Assembly: GCA_963921195.1 (NCBI GenBank)
Contig: OY992540.1
Coordinates: 135,024,694-135,088,693, forward strand
Origin: Pegoplata infirma
Taxonomy: Eukaryota > Arthropoda > Insecta > Diptera > Anthomyiidae
Length of the DNA: 64,000 nt
Direction of reading: 5' to 3'
Shown: positions 33,582-45,589 of the stretch, piece after piece
Layout: every line of letters starts with the position of its first letter
Position numbering within the stretch: the stretch's first letter is position 1
Translations under genes and position numbers: made by a program
Notes under the pieces: generated by a model
Told to the model about the DNA's origin: nothing
Databases searched by the model: none
The model's input: only the letters and a program-made list of their open reading frames with translations

Positions 33582-34206
33582 AAAAAGTTTTGTATAACCA
33601 TATATGTTGACACACAAAAATAAATTTTGAAATACTGGCATATATAATTATATATGGCTAGTTGTTTGGTCAAAAAAATATTTTTTTTATACATGATTAT
33701 ATCAAAATATATATTCCATTACATATGCGACCATTTATAAATATATATTGAGTTTCGACGAAATTTGCATATATATAGTACCATACAAACACAGATATGT
33801 TATCGTTTAAGACACATATAATTATATCTATTATTTTTGTTGAAAATTTTTTTACTATGGAACCATATATAGTTTTAAATGGTATTATATTAGTCATATA
33901 TAATTATACATAAATTGATACTGGATTTTTTGTTTAGTAAAGTCCTATACATAATTAGATATAAAGTCACGTATAATAATGTATGAAATCGGATTACGTT
34001 TTATGTGCAACGTATGATTACATCTACCATTTATATTAATATATTATGAACAATATAATTAGATATGATTTTATATGACATCATTTAAAAAAATTGGAAA
34101 ATTTCAAAGTGAGATATAATTTTATACTTTGACTCATATAGTTGTATATGGTTTTATGAAAACATATAAAATAATATACATTTATATAAATTCCTTTTTA
34201 CTCGGG
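33582..34206. mobile_element. CCCGAGTAAAAA-family MITE lacking its left tip
   Basis: The right end CCTTTTTACTCGGG (34193-34206) and TATATAATTATATATG-type interior match the MITEs at 23888 and 25199. The left side begins AAAAAGTTTTGTATAACC directly after TATATATATAGAT, so its CCCGAGT tip has been removed at the junction. Confidence 0.55.
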
Positions 34207-34265
34207 TTGTCAAAAAATCTATTACACGACTTTTAATTTAAACTTTTTTGCTTAAAGGTAAATTA

Positions 34266-34360
34266 CACTGTAAGTAGGTGAAAATGACACACCAAAACGC
34301 CGAGACACGTCAACCTAATTTTGGGCCGTAGAATCCAGTGCTGTACCCCGTTTTGAAAAG
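34266..34360 (+). repeat. Inverted-pair repeat X, left copy
   Basis: CACTGTAAGTAGGTG, then ATGACACACCAAAACGCC, GAGACAC, AGAATCCAGTG and CCGTTTT. The same sequence occurs inverted at 43432-43536. TTA immediately precedes it (34263-34265). Confidence 0.7.
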
Positions 34361-34586
34361 TTAGCTCAAAATCCCGAGATATTTCGATTTTAAATTTGTA
34401 GTAGATTTAAGGCGATTTTTCATTTTATTTGAATGAAAAAAACTTAAAAAATTGTTAAAAAATTGTTATTTATCAAAATTTATATCTAGGAAATAATGGA
34501 CGTCCATTTTCAATCGGACATGCAGCAATACTTGCTCTTATTTTAATGAATTTTATATTATTTTTTTGGATTTATTCATTTTTTAT

Positions 34587-35203
34587 TATACCCTCCACTT
34601 AGTGATAGAGGGTATATATAAGTTTGTCATTCCGTTTGTAACTCATCGAAATATCGGTCTGGGACCCCATAAAGTATATATATATTCATGATGCCCGATC
34701 GATTTTAAGACATTCTAGCGATGTCCGTCTGTCCGTCTGTCCGTCTGTCTGTCTGTTGAAAATGCTCTCGCGGACAAAATATTGCACAGAGATGACTGAA
34801 ACTTAACATATATATTGGAAGTTCTCCCGAGAAGTTTGGTATTGCATTTGAGCGATATCGGTTCAGCGGTTCAAAAGTTATGAACGAAAATGTAAGCACA
34901 CCTCAAAAATTTCAGTACATTCAACATAACCTAAAAATACAAAATGCTTTAATTCGGCTTCTGGTTGACATATGTCAACATAATTGAACACCAAATGGTA
35001 TTTAAACAAGTACGAACATATTTTTTGACAAAAGAAGAAAAAAATCGCGGATTTTTTTTTTTTAACAAAATTTTTTTTCGCGGAAATTTTTTTTCAAAAG
35101 TAATTTCATTTTAAGTAAATAAAGTTGTTTGCAATAATCTTTTTCAAATTGTGGAGGGTATCACTACATTCGGCAAGGCCGAATTTAACTTTTTTACTTG
35201 TTT
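34587..35203 (+). mobile_element. INE-1-like element (first subfamily, complete)
   Basis: Starts TATACCCTCCACTTAG with GAGGGTATATA partner, then ATCGGTCTGGGACCCCATAA and a (GTCCGTCT) core at 34723-34756. Ends GTGGAGGGTATC, terminal hairpin TTCGGCAAGGCCGAA and TTTTTACTTGTTT. No coding capacity. Confidence 0.8.
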
Positions 35204-36720
35204 GATTTACAATGGATCTATTCGAATAACAATGGGAATCTTTGAATTAAAATTTCATTTTTCCGAATTATTATTAAAGTTTTACGAATTACAATTGATC
35301 TTTTACGAATTACAATTGATGTTTTACGAATTACATTTGATCTTTTACGAATTGCAATTAATCTTTTTCGAATCAAAATTGATATTATACTAATTATAAT
35401 TTGGAATCTTCGAATTACAATAAATCAAATGTATTTTTCGAAATACATTTAATCTGGTTCGAATTACAATTGATCTTGTTCGAATTACAATTGATCTTTT
35501 TCGAATTAAAATTTATATTTTTCGAATTACAATTGATATTTTTCGAATTACAATTGCTCATTTAAGAGCAGACATGGGCGTTTATGATTACAATTGTGTA
35601 ATTGATTACAGTTTCAATTACAATTACATGTAATTAGTAATTGAGTTTTTTCAATTACAATTACAATTACAAGTAAAATTGAAAATTTTCAATTACTAAT
35701 TACATCTAATTGTAATTGAAACTGTTATCAATTACATAATGTAATCATTAACGCCCATGTCTGTAACTTACCCTAAAGTGCCCCTAGGGGAGCCAAATGT
35801 ATGACCGACCTTTCATGTAATTGTAATTGAAACTGTAATCAATTACACAACGTAATCATTAACGCCCATGTCTGTTTAAGAGTAACAATTGATATTTTTC
35901 GAATAACAATTGATCTTGTTCGAATTACAATTGATCTTGTTCGAATTACAATTGATCTTTTTCGAATTAAAATTTATCTTTTTCGAATTACAATTGATCT
36001 ATTTCGAATTACAATTGGAATCTTCGAATTACAATTAATCTTTTTGAATAGCAAATTATCTTTTTCGAACTACAATTGATCATTTTCAAATTACAATTGG
36101 AATTTTTGAATTAAAAGTTGAATCTTCGAATTTCATTCGAAAAAGATAAATTGTAAATCAAAAAAGAGTTATAATAATTTAAAAAAAGATCAATTGTAAT
36201 TCGAAAAAAAATTAATTGTAATTCGGAAAAGATCAGTTGTTATTCGAAGATTCCAATTGTTAGAAAAAATAAATTGTAATTCGAAAAAGATAGTACTTCG
36301 AAAAATATAGAAACTCGAAGAATATCAATTGTAATTTGAAAAAAATGATATTTCCAAATTACAATTGATCTTATACGAATAACAATTGATCTTTTATAAA
36401 TTACAATCGATCTTTTTCGAATTATAATTGATCTTTTTCGAATAACAAGTGATATTTTCGAATTACAATTAATCATTTTCGTATTACAATGGATCTTTTA
36501 CGAATTAGAATTGGAATCTTCGAATTACAGTAGATCTTTTCAAATTACAATTTATATTTTTCGAACTATAATTGATTTTTTTTCGAATTACAATTGGTCT
36601 TTTACGAATTAAAATTGGAATCTTCGAATTATAATTGATTCTTTTGAATAACAAAAGATCTCATACGAATTACATTTGATCTTTTCCGAATTACACTTGT
36701 ATTTTACGAAATGCAATTGT
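35204..36720. repeat. About 22-bp satellite (CGAATTACAATTGATCTTTTT)
   Basis: Units such as TTCGAATTACAATTGATCTT repeat irregularly. Orientation switches to the reverse complement at about 36120-36340 and back again. Interrupted by a hAT-type MITE at 35569-35874. The same satellite resumes at 42470-42967, beyond the BEL/Pao and INE insertions. Confidence 0.8.
35569..35874. mobile_element. hAT-type MITE with CAGACATGGGCG ends and TTTAAGAG duplication
   Basis: The left CAGACATGGGCG and right CGCCCATGTCTG ends are perfect 12-bp inverted repeats. TTTAAGAG is duplicated at 35561-35568 and 35875-35882. A second internal CGCCCATGTCTG at about 35752-35763 means the right arm is present twice, separated by CCCTAGGGGAGCC-containing sequence. 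The interior is CAATTAC/GTAATTG words. Confidence 0.8.
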
Positions 36721-36859
36721 AGAAATAATAAGACCCGTTTGTTTTAAATTTAAAATGTAGAATAAAATTTATTGAAAATTAATTTGACAAATATGGAAAA
36801 ATTCTTTTTTATATTTTTACTTGTTTCGTTTTCGTAAAACAAGTGTATTCAAACAAGTG
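36721..36859. other. Unassigned AT-rich stretch downstream of BEL/Pao pol
   Basis: Could hold a remnant of the element's 3' LTR, but no repeat partner is visible. Confidence 0.25.
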
Positions 36860-38803
36860 GATACTACATTTCCTCACCTCGTGAATCGATTGGATTCACC
36901 TTAAGAACAGCTATTTTAGACGCAGGGCGGCGAGTAATTCCACTTATTGCTTTCACGTCAGCAAAACGAACTTGACCATCTTTGGCAGGATATACTTTGA
37001 CAATAATACCTTTAACCCATTGGTGTCTTGGTAAACTGGGACCACAAACTAAAACAATGTCATCAGGTTTCAATGAATCGGCTACTTTTAACCACTTGGA
37101 TCGATAAATTAACTGCGGTAAATATTCTTGCACCCATCTCTTCCATATACGATCTTTAAGATTTTGAGCGATACGCCACTGTTTACGAAGACATGTTTCT
37201 TCACTTATTACGTTTGGAGCAAACATGGGACCTGGCATTACTTTTGCATGAAAAAACAATGCCAATGCCTGCCATTTCATTGGCATTTCATATGAAAAAA
37301 ACTAATGCCTGAATACTTAGGTCCTAAGTATGGTTTGGAGTCTGTGTAGAGTTGAGACATCCCATCAGAAAGTGATTCGGAGTCAATGTTTCATCATCTT
37401 TTGGTGATAACGGAACATCTGTAAGTGGTCTTGAGTTGATGATATTTTTAGCCTCAATTAATACACATCGAAATGTTTCTACTCTTGGTGCGGTCTCTTT
37501 TAATGTCTTCTGCAAAAGTCTCTTAATTATTCTTATTAATCGTTCCCAACAACCTCCTGAACTCGGATTTGCTGGACAGTTAAATATCCACTCAATGTTT
37601 TGTTTTACAGCTTCTTCATTAATCTCATCAATATTTAACAGTCGATCTTCGCTTTTTAATAATTTTTGAGCACCAAGGAAGTTTGTGCCGTTGTCGCTTC
37701 TCATCCGAACTGGTGTTCCGCGTGGGTTAATAAAGTTGCGTAAACATATGATAAAAGCATCGGTAGAAAGATCTGTAGCAACTTCTATATGGGCGGCACG
37801 CACCGTTAGGCATGTAGAAATGACGGCCCACCTCTTCTCTCAACGGCGACCTATCGATACATTAAAAGGTCCAAATAGATCCACACCAGTGTAAGTAAAT
37901 GGACGAACATATGGTGTCACACGGTCTACTGGTAACTGACCCATAAGGGGTTGTTGTGGTCTGGCTGAATCAAATTTACAAACAACACACTTACATATAA
38001 CGGATTTTAGCAACGACTTCAAATGTGGTATACAATACTTCTGACGAACTTCATTTATAGTAAGTAATATATTTTGATGATGATTCTTCTCATGGTAATA
38101 CTGTACAACAAGCTCGGATACCCGATGATTTTTAGGAAGTATGACTGGTCTCCTTGCATCAAAATGAAGGTAAATGGCCTCATCAAGGCGACCATTAACT
38201 CTTAAAAGACCATCATCGTGAATATACGGTAACAACGAGTGTATTGGACTCTCTTTTGGAACAGCTTGAGAGTTTTTAAGGCAATCAATCTCATTTTGGA
38301 AACATTCTTCTTGAATCTTGCGGCAAATCAATTTTTCGGCGACCTCTAATTCGGCTACAGTAAGCTGATGTGGTATATTACGTTGGCGGTTTACGAATCG
38401 GATAACCCAGGCAGCAGTTCTCTTAAGCTTTACATACGATGAGAACCGTTGGTAATCAAATAGATCAGATCCGCTTTCTCTTAAGATTAAATGTGGTTTG
38501 AGTTCTTCTTCCAAGCTACCGTTTGGCATAACTATCGAACTGTTTGGCCAATTATTTTCATCATCTTGCAAAAAGGCGGGACCCAATAACCATTTGCTTT
38601 CTGGATTAAATTTGGGTGGATGTACTGATCAGGGTGCGTCGGCTGAGTTAAGATTCGTGGGTACCCAATTCCACTGTTCAGGATTTGAATTACTCAGTAT
38701 TTCAGCAATTCTATGGCTTACAAAAGCTTTAAAACGATGTTCTTTGGAGTTGATCCAACGTAAAACGGTTTGAGAATCCGACCAGAAGTTGATTCATGAT
38801 ATT
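36860..38803 (-). pseudogene. BEL/Pao retrotransposon pol remnant: RNase H, integrase, C-terminal domain
   Basis: In minus-strand order the frames give an RNase H portion (FWSDSQTVLRWINS, 38790-38600, broken by a stop), the integrase zinc-binding and central region (37840-38586, ending in GVDLFGPF), the catalytic core (37324-37803, with RSDNGTNFLGAQ and NPSSGGCWERLIR), and the DUF5641-type C-terminal segment (36864-37286, VLVCGPSLPRHQW). This order is diagnostic of BEL/Pao pol. Frameshifts separate the pieces and no LTRs or gag are seen. The upstream part continues at 42017-42465 beyond an INE insertion. Confidence 0.85.
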
Positions 38804-41800
38804 TATACCCTACACCACACTGTGGTACAGGGCAGAGCTGTATAGTCCAATTACTTTATTTGAAAATAACTCGAATATTGCAATATTTGTTTTTATTTTT
38901 ATTTGCTTAAAAACAAAATAATATATTTTAAAATTATTTGCGTTCTATGCAAATAAAATATCAAATAATATTTTATTTGGCTCAAGCCAAATAAAATAAA
39001 ATATTCAAATATTTGTTTTAAAAAAGTTCAAATAAATTTTTTGTACGATTTATTTGCTTTGATTTTAGTCAAATAAAATATTTTAAAATTTTATTTGAAC
39101 AAGAGAAAACCAAATATTTTGAAATATTTTGTTATTTGGTATGAAAAAATAAAATAATATTCAAAATAGAAAATAAAAAAAAAGTTGGTGCGATTGTATG
39201 CAGATGGCAAATAATGTCTCCAAATAACTTCAGCTATGTCTTATTGGGACTCTTCTCTTAAATATATTCACCGTCTAACATATTTAATGATAATTTTAGT
39301 ATTTTTCTACACAATAAAAGAATACAATATTCATGCTAAATAGTTTTAAAGTTGCATGCAAATAATTTAGGGTACTATGGGGTCGGCGGTTCCAACACAG
39401 GAAAACCGTTATTAATACAGTAAATAAAGGTTTAACGTTTGTTTTAAGACGTTATAATAGCTTTTTCCGAATACGTTTGTGGTAAAAAATTACATACGAA
39501 ATCCATATTTTGAGTTAGCGATATTTATTCAAAAACAGTTTTTGTATTATTGAGAGTCTAAAAAAACACTTGTCAGGATGTAAGGATTTTTTAAGGAAAT
39601 TTTGCTTAAAATTCAAACGCAAATTGTCAACAAAAATATTAAAAACATTAATTGCATACATAAATTGTTTGAAATTTAGGTTTTCGTATCGATTTTTTTT
39701 TAATAAAAAATCTTAAATATGTTTTGAATAGATAAAAACTCTACGGTTCAGGGTATTATGACTTCCAAAATATAGGTCAATTATACCGATCGACTCAAAA
39801 TCACTTTTTGAGTCTATTATTTTTGACCTAGTCCTATACAAATTTAATATTCAACTACAGTGATGCCAAGTAAATTTTGTTGAATGCATTTTTGGTTAAA
39901 CGGTTAATTTTAACAAATATACACTTAACGGGATTGTTGCAAAAAGTTGATAAGCTTAATTTTTGTTGTCGGTTTTATCAAAAGTTTTGTCTTAATTGTT
40001 GGTACAGTATATAGATTATAAAAGTACTACACAAATTCTATTTTCTATATTTATTTGTATTTTTAAAGGCTGTAACTCCGGTACCTGTAAGACAAAGTAA
40101 CATAAGGGTTGAGATACTTCCCTTGTTAGAAAATTTTCTTGAAAACAGGATAACTTAATATTTCTTAAAAATTAGCAAAATAATCTGTTGAATTCTGTTA
40201 TTTTTTTTAAACTAAATGACAGAGAATTTCTATAAATCCATTTCAGCAGAAAAATCTGCTTAAAGTTTGCTAATTCAAACTGAAAGTTGTTTTACAGATT
40301 TTTCTTAACGATATATGTATTAACAATCAATGTCGAATTTCGTTCACATTCGTTTACCAGATGCAGAAATAATGCATTTTGACTTTTCAGATTGTTTGAA
40401 ATACACACAATTTTTCAAACTGTTCTTGCACTTTCCCTCATTACTTAACCCACTGAAGCAATTTCCACAATTTAAACATACAACCTACGACCATGAAAAA
40501 TATTAATATTCGAACTCAAGGCATCATTTTTTATCAAAAAATACCATATCTACAGATCATCGTTAGATCGACTTAAAAAAACTTGAAATATTTGATTAAA
40601 AATTATGCTTAATAATTACATCAGCATCTCAAAAACCCTAGCTTATATTAAAAACGCTGTTCCATAGTTACTTGCTTTTGCTAATTTCCTCGTTTTATGT
40701 TATCATATTGAGATGTGAAAGATACTTTTAAGTTACCGTTAACATACAAATATTGAATTCGCACATGTTTGTTTCTTTCATTTTTAATTTTCAACCATTT
40801 TTATTAAAATATTTATTTGTTATTTTATTTTTTCCATATAAATCTGGCAAATAAAAAAACCAAAATATTTATTTGATATTTTTCAAATAAACATAAAATA
40901 TTTGACAAAAATATTTGAAATATTTTTTATTCAAATAAAACCAAAATAAAATTATTTGAGGAAAAAAAGTTCAAATAAATATTTCCAAGAAATTTATTTG
41001 GTTTAAAATGATTGAAATAAATTTTTTGGTTTTTTTATTTGAACCGAAATAAAAAGAAATAAAAATATATTTGCTTTATTTTTCTAAGAAATAAATTATT
41101 AAAAATATTATTTCAATTTATGAAATAAAAATATTAAATAAAAAAAAATTATTTTTATTTGATATGATTATTTGAAATATACAGCTCTGGTACAGGGTAT
41201 AATGAGTTTGTGCTGATGTTTGTAACTACCCGAAATATTGGTCTTAGACCCACTTTTAAGTATACCGATCGACTTAGAATCACTTTTTGAGTCGATTTAG
41301 CGATGTCCGTCCGTCCGTCCGTCTGTCCGTCCGTCCGTCCGTCTGTCCATGTAAACGGTGTAAACACGATACAGGTCGCAATTTTTAATCAATTGACCTG
41401 AAATTTGAAACTTAAGCCTCTTTTGGCCCAAGGACGAAGCCTATTGAAATTGGAAAAAATCGGTCCATATTCAGACCTAGCCCCCATACAAAGGTCCTCT
41501 TTAGTTTTGGCTCAAATGACTCTAATAGCCGCATTTAAATAGGTATCTTTTCGAAATTTGGCAGGTAATCATGTTTCATCCACACAAATCACCATTCCGA
41601 ATTTTAAAGAAATCGGACCAGTTCTTCTTGTAGCCCCCATACAAACCACCTTCCCGATTTTCAAATAAATCTCTCAAATTTCATGAAAATAGGAAATATT
41701 TAATTATAGTTCTGTTTGTGTATGTTAAACGCGTACTTTAAAAACCTTATCAAATCTGATTATCATCGGACCATTTTTGGACTTAGGTCCCATATGAAAA

Positions 41801-42016
41801 TTTCGCCCGATATTCAGTTGAAGCGGTTTATTGTCAACAAAAAGAAGTCTATTCCACTCAAATTTGATTTGTGTGTGCTTTTTACACTTATTAAAGATTT
41901 GACAAAATATATATCTAATCAGTCCATGTTTGAACTTGGGACCCATTTTCCGGGAAACTCTGGTGTAGGGTATTATATGGTAGGTCTTGACCGACTATAA
42001 TTTTCGTACTTGTTTT
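38804..42016 (+). mobile_element. INE-1-like element (second subfamily), split by a hAT insertion
   Basis: It starts TATACCCTACACCACACTG, is interrupted after GTACAGGG by 38833-41189, then resumes TATAATGAGTTTGTGCTG, followed by a (GTCCGTCC) core at 41306-41348. Ends with the hairpin GGTCTTGACCGACTATAA and CGTACTTGTTTT. It sits inside the BEL/Pao pol remnant. No protein is encoded. Confidence 0.85.
38833..41189. mobile_element. 2.36-kb hAT-type non-autonomous element with GTACAGGG duplication
   Basis: The left CAGAGCTGTATA and right TATACAGCTCTG ends are perfect 12-bp inverted repeats. The 8-bp GTACAGGG occurs at 38825-38832 and 41190-41197, and removing the insert restores the INE 5' end. 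Both subterminal regions are dense in CAAATAAAATATTTG-like words. The interior contains a piece of the AGCAGA-word MITE (about 40205-40310) and a short INE-like piece (about 39785-39815). No transposase. Confidence 0.85.
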
Positions 42017-42465
42017 ATCTCAAGATTTTGGACCACGGAGGTATACTCAAAAGCTTTTTAGGTGCACAACGGACTTTACCGATTATAAATGACACATCTA
42101 TACCATCATCATGAGCAATTCTTAGGTAACAGGCAGTTGCAAAAGCCTCATTACTTGCATCAACAAAAACATGCAGTTGGATATTGAAACTTGATGCTAA
42201 ATTTGGCGATAAACATCGAGGTATTTTAAACTTACGAACCTCTTTGTATTGATTCCACCATACTTTCCACCTCTGCTGTAGATCTTCTGGAATAGGATCA
42301 TCCCAAGACATCTTACTATCCCATGTTTTCTGTACCAAAATTTTAGAATAAAGCAAAAAGTCAGCGATAAGACCAAAGGGATCAAAAACTGCCATGGCTA
42401 CTTTGAGAAGTTCACGTTTTGTAGGCACGCGAGCTCCTTCCAAAACTTCAGGTGATAGGCAGTAA
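42017..42465 (-). pseudogene. BEL/Pao pol remnant: RT-proximal (Peptidase_A17-like) segment
   Basis: Minus-strand frame 42443-42015 reads KRELLKVAMAVFDPFGLIA, SKILVQKTWD, LHVFVDASNEAFATACYLR. This block lies between RT and RNase H in BEL/Pao pol. It is truncated upstream where the 22-bp satellite begins (about 42466), and downstream it is cut by the INE insertion. Together with 36860-38803 it formed one pol gene. Confidence 0.85.
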
Positions 42466-42469
42466 AATA

Positions 42470-42967
42470 AAAAAGATCAATTGTAACTCATAAAAGAGCA
42501 ATTGTAATTCGAAAAAGATCAATTGGAATTCGAAAAAGATCAATTGTAATTCGCAAAAAATCACTTTTAATTCGGAAAGGATCAGTTGTTATTTGAAGAT
42601 TCCAAATGTTATTCGAAAAAGATAAATTGTATTTCGAAAAAATCAATTGTAATTGAAAAAAGATCAATTGTAATTCGAAAAAGATCAATTGTGATTTAAA
42701 TAAAAAATGGAATTTTTTAAATACAATTGATCTTTTTCGAATTCCAAATGATCTTTTACGAACTACAATTGATCTTTTACGAATTACAGTTGACCTTTTT
42801 TCGAATTACAATTGGAATCTTCGAATTCAATTGATCTTTTTCCCATAATTGATATATTTTGAATTACAATTGATCTTTTTCGAATTACAAATGATTTTTT
42901 TCGAGTTGTTATTCGAAAGATCCCAATTGTTATTCGAAAAATATATCCTGAATTTCCATTGATATTT
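42470..42967. repeat. About 22-bp satellite, right-hand block
   Basis: Same GAATTACAATTGATC units as 35204-36720. Reverse orientation (GATCAATTGTAATTCG) to about 42700, then forward. The two blocks flank the BEL/Pao remnant. Confidence 0.8.
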
Positions 42968-42968
42968 T

Positions 42969-43431
42969 TATACCCTCCAACCACAGTATGGGGGTATACT
43001 CACTTTGTCATTCCGTATGTATCACATCGAAAAATCGGTCTAGGACCCCATAAAGTATATATATTATTGATCAGTGATCCATTCTAAGACATTCTAGCGA
43101 TGTCCGTCTGTCCGTCCGTCCGCCCGTCTGTCTGTGGAAGACACGATACAGTCCAAAGTAAAAGAGCTAGACTCCTGAAATTTGGCACGAATATGTCTTA
43201 TGGTATTGGGCTGGTTAAGTTCGAACATGTGCAAAATCGGATCAGGGGGAAAATAGTACCCCTCTTAAGAACTGAGCAAACCTCTAAAAAAAGCCATTTT
43301 TTATAGGTTTTTTCTACTTTTGCTTAGCAAACTAAAAATTTTTATGTCAAAAGAAGTTCAAAGTCTTGCAGTTGGATCCAGAAAGGTTGTCTCCCACCGA
43401 CGTTACCCCCCCCCCCCCCCGACGTTACCCC
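42969..43431 (+). mobile_element. INE-1-like element (first subfamily), 3' end lost
   Basis: Starts TATACCCTCCAACCACAG with GGGGGTATA partner, ACCCCATAAAGTATATA and a (GTCCGTCC) core at 43104-43132. It contains AAGTTCGAACATGTGC and a poly-C tract (43408-43421). It runs directly into repeat X instead of the usual TACTTGTTT end. Confidence 0.75.
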
Positions 43432-43536
43432 CTTTTTAAAACGGAGTATACCACTGGATTCTATGACCCAAAAATAAGTTGGGGTGTCTCGGCGTTTTTG
43501 TGTGTCATTTCAAAAGTTTAAATTTTACTTACAGTG
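43432..43536 (-). repeat. Inverted-pair repeat X, right copy
   Basis: Reverse complement of 34266-34360, sharing CACTGTAAGTA, GAAATGACACAC, AAAACGCCGAGACAC, AGAATCCAGTG and CCGTTTT. It is followed by TTA (43537-43539). Confidence 0.7.
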
Positions 43537-43539
43537 TTA

Positions 43540-45026
43540 TAAAAACTTTTTTCGAAGTTTTAATGCACACATGCAGCGATGATAATTTTGTACTAAAAAC
43601 TATACCACCATATTGAAAAGTACGAAGTTAGCAGCATTATTAGCATACTAGTCTGTACTGTGGTAGTGGCTCAAAATCGATGCATTTCTTGCATACACAG
43701 AAAGAATTGAAAACGAATTTCAATCAACAAAAACGCGGATTCAATTGATTTTTTAATTGAAACTCCTCCGATGAAGAAAATTGTTATATCAATCATCAAA
43801 TTGTAGGTGATTAATTGATTTTTTTTTTTCAATCAATTACTTTTTCGATTTTGATCAAAAATTTTATAAATTTTTTATTTAAAGTCAATTAAAATAATGA
43901 TTGATTTAACAAATGAATTTAAAGCTTATCACAAAATTATGAAGAAATTCATATTTTTTGCTTTCCAATATGTTGCCGACAGTAAAAAAAGTAAAACCCG
44001 GGTATAAATTATATTTTTAATTTAATGTATTCAAATAAATTGAAGCGAAAAAAATCTGATATTTTGAAAATTTGTAATTTGATAGTTAAAGAAAATAACA
44101 AAAATGTTGATCAAAGCAATAATTGATTCTTTTAAATTTTGTTGACCAATAGATTTAATTGCAATTTTTTAGCCAATAATTTTTTGTGTGTATTATTCAG
44201 CTGATTGGCCAGAGGTTTTATTTTAAGTTTAAAAATGTGTTTAATGTTAAATTTAATATTTATACTCCATTCTGAATTACCCTCTAAATAGTTAATGTTT
44301 TAATAAAAATAAATATCTATAATTGTTCAATTATTACGTATTTACTATATTATAAAATATTAATTGAACAATTTGCAATATACTACAATAAATGAATGGA
44401 TGACTATAGAATTTAAAATGAATTTGCCTGAGATAGGTCAGTTTTTGTTTTGAATTTTCTTTTTAAATCCCCGTTGAGAGAAATGTATTTTAATGATTAT
44501 TCATGACACGCTTTTAAAAATAATAATTATTAGTATGAATTTTCTAATACTTAACACTGTAGGTACAAATTGTTTTTATTGTTGATTATTTATTTAAATG
44601 GTTTATTTTTATTTTTTGTTTTTTTTTTGCACTTCCATAAATTTTTGTTAACAATTTCTGTGTTTATTTTGTATTTTTGTCTCTGTTTTTGTTTATATTT
44701 TATTTAAGTTTATATTTCACGTAGTATTTGAATATCGATAAATATATTTACAAAGCAACTAGTCAAAATTATTCGCTATTTTATTGGCATTCGCAAAACC
44801 ACCTGCATATGTATGCACATTCGTACAAATTCATATCTGTCTTCTTAAAACACTATGTGCAAAAAGTACACTGAACAAATTTTGAAAGTAAGCATTGAAC
44901 AGATATTATGGAAATAAATCATACATTTCTTCCGGCTGGCCTGATTACCATAACATTTTCTTACTAACTAATTTATTATGGTTTTTGCACTAAAGTTATA
45001 AAAATTTATCATTATTTAAACTATAT
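43540..45026. other. AT-rich noncoding sequence containing a MITE
   Basis: Apart from the MITE at 43696-44190 I see no gene or recognisable repeat. 44200-45000 may be unique intergenic DNA. Confidence 0.35.
43696..44190. mobile_element. MITE with CACAGAAA/CACACAAAA ends and CAATTGATT words
   Basis: The left CACAGAAAGAATT and right (reverse complement) CACACAAAAAATTATT ends are flanked by TA on both sides. The interior has AATCAATT/AATTGATT words. Ends and style resemble 11293-11537. Confidence 0.5.
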
Positions 45027-45110
45027 ATCAATGGTTCTCAAACGGTGGGTCGTGACTCCCTAGGGGGTCGCGGAAGCATTTCTAGGGGGTCGTGAAAAGA
45101 TTAGCAAACA
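45027..45110 (+). mobile_element. hAT-like terminal fragment
   Basis: CAATGGTTCTCAAACGGTGG and TCGTGACTCCCTAGGGGGTC resemble the CAGTGGTTCTCAA...GACCCC termini of some hAT elements. No partner end. Confidence 0.35.
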
Positions 45111-45427
45111 TCATGCTAAAATTATTAAAATAAAAATTTCTAAAATATAAAATTTTTCGGTTGTGCCTGAGTAATCAAAATAAAAAAATATACGGCTACG
45201 TTACGATCTGCCAATGCATGCCTACTTTTAGTCGTACAGCTTATCAGTGGACTTCAAAAAACTCTGGAAAAGATAGAATTAAATTTACCGCCTTTTTCTT
45301 TTCCCTTACACCGAAAAATCCAGGTCTGTGTGGATCTTATATTAGGTACCAATAATAATATAATAATAATTTTGATCAAATGATCAAGTTCTTATTTATT
45401 TTTTTTATTTCTCGATGTAGCGAAATC

Positions 45428-45512
45428 GACCTGGGGTTTTGGTGGGAAGCGAACCCACGACCCCCTGTTTTATAGGCTAGCACGCTACCAACTAACCTAC
45501 AAGGCCCCCTTG
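45428..45512 (-). other. tRNA-like sequence with a perfect T-arm
   Basis: The minus strand reads GGGGGCCTTGTAGGTTAGTT (A-box region), a loop-like ATAAAAC, then GTGGGTTCGCTTCCCAC, a perfect 5-bp T-stem with a 7-base loop, and finally ACCCC, able to pair with GGGG at the 5' end. The anticodon stem does not close well. Tandem TAATAATAATAA lies beside it. It is a tRNA-derived sequence or diverged tRNA pseudogene. Confidence 0.5.
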
Positions 45513-45589
45513 TGGTAAAAGTGGTAATTGATTAATATAAGAGAGTAAAATCTTGAATGGTTATAAATGAAGGTGTTTAATTTACAAAA

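Noticed and set aside
35204..36720. Regularly spaced 22-bp repeats resembling a CRISPR array
   Set aside because: There are no unique spacers and units are degenerate in both orientations in a eukaryotic context.
41716..42000. Small frame in the INE copy
   Set aside because: It lies within the noncoding 3' half of an INE-like element, is absent from the intact copy at 59817-60615, and has no domain.
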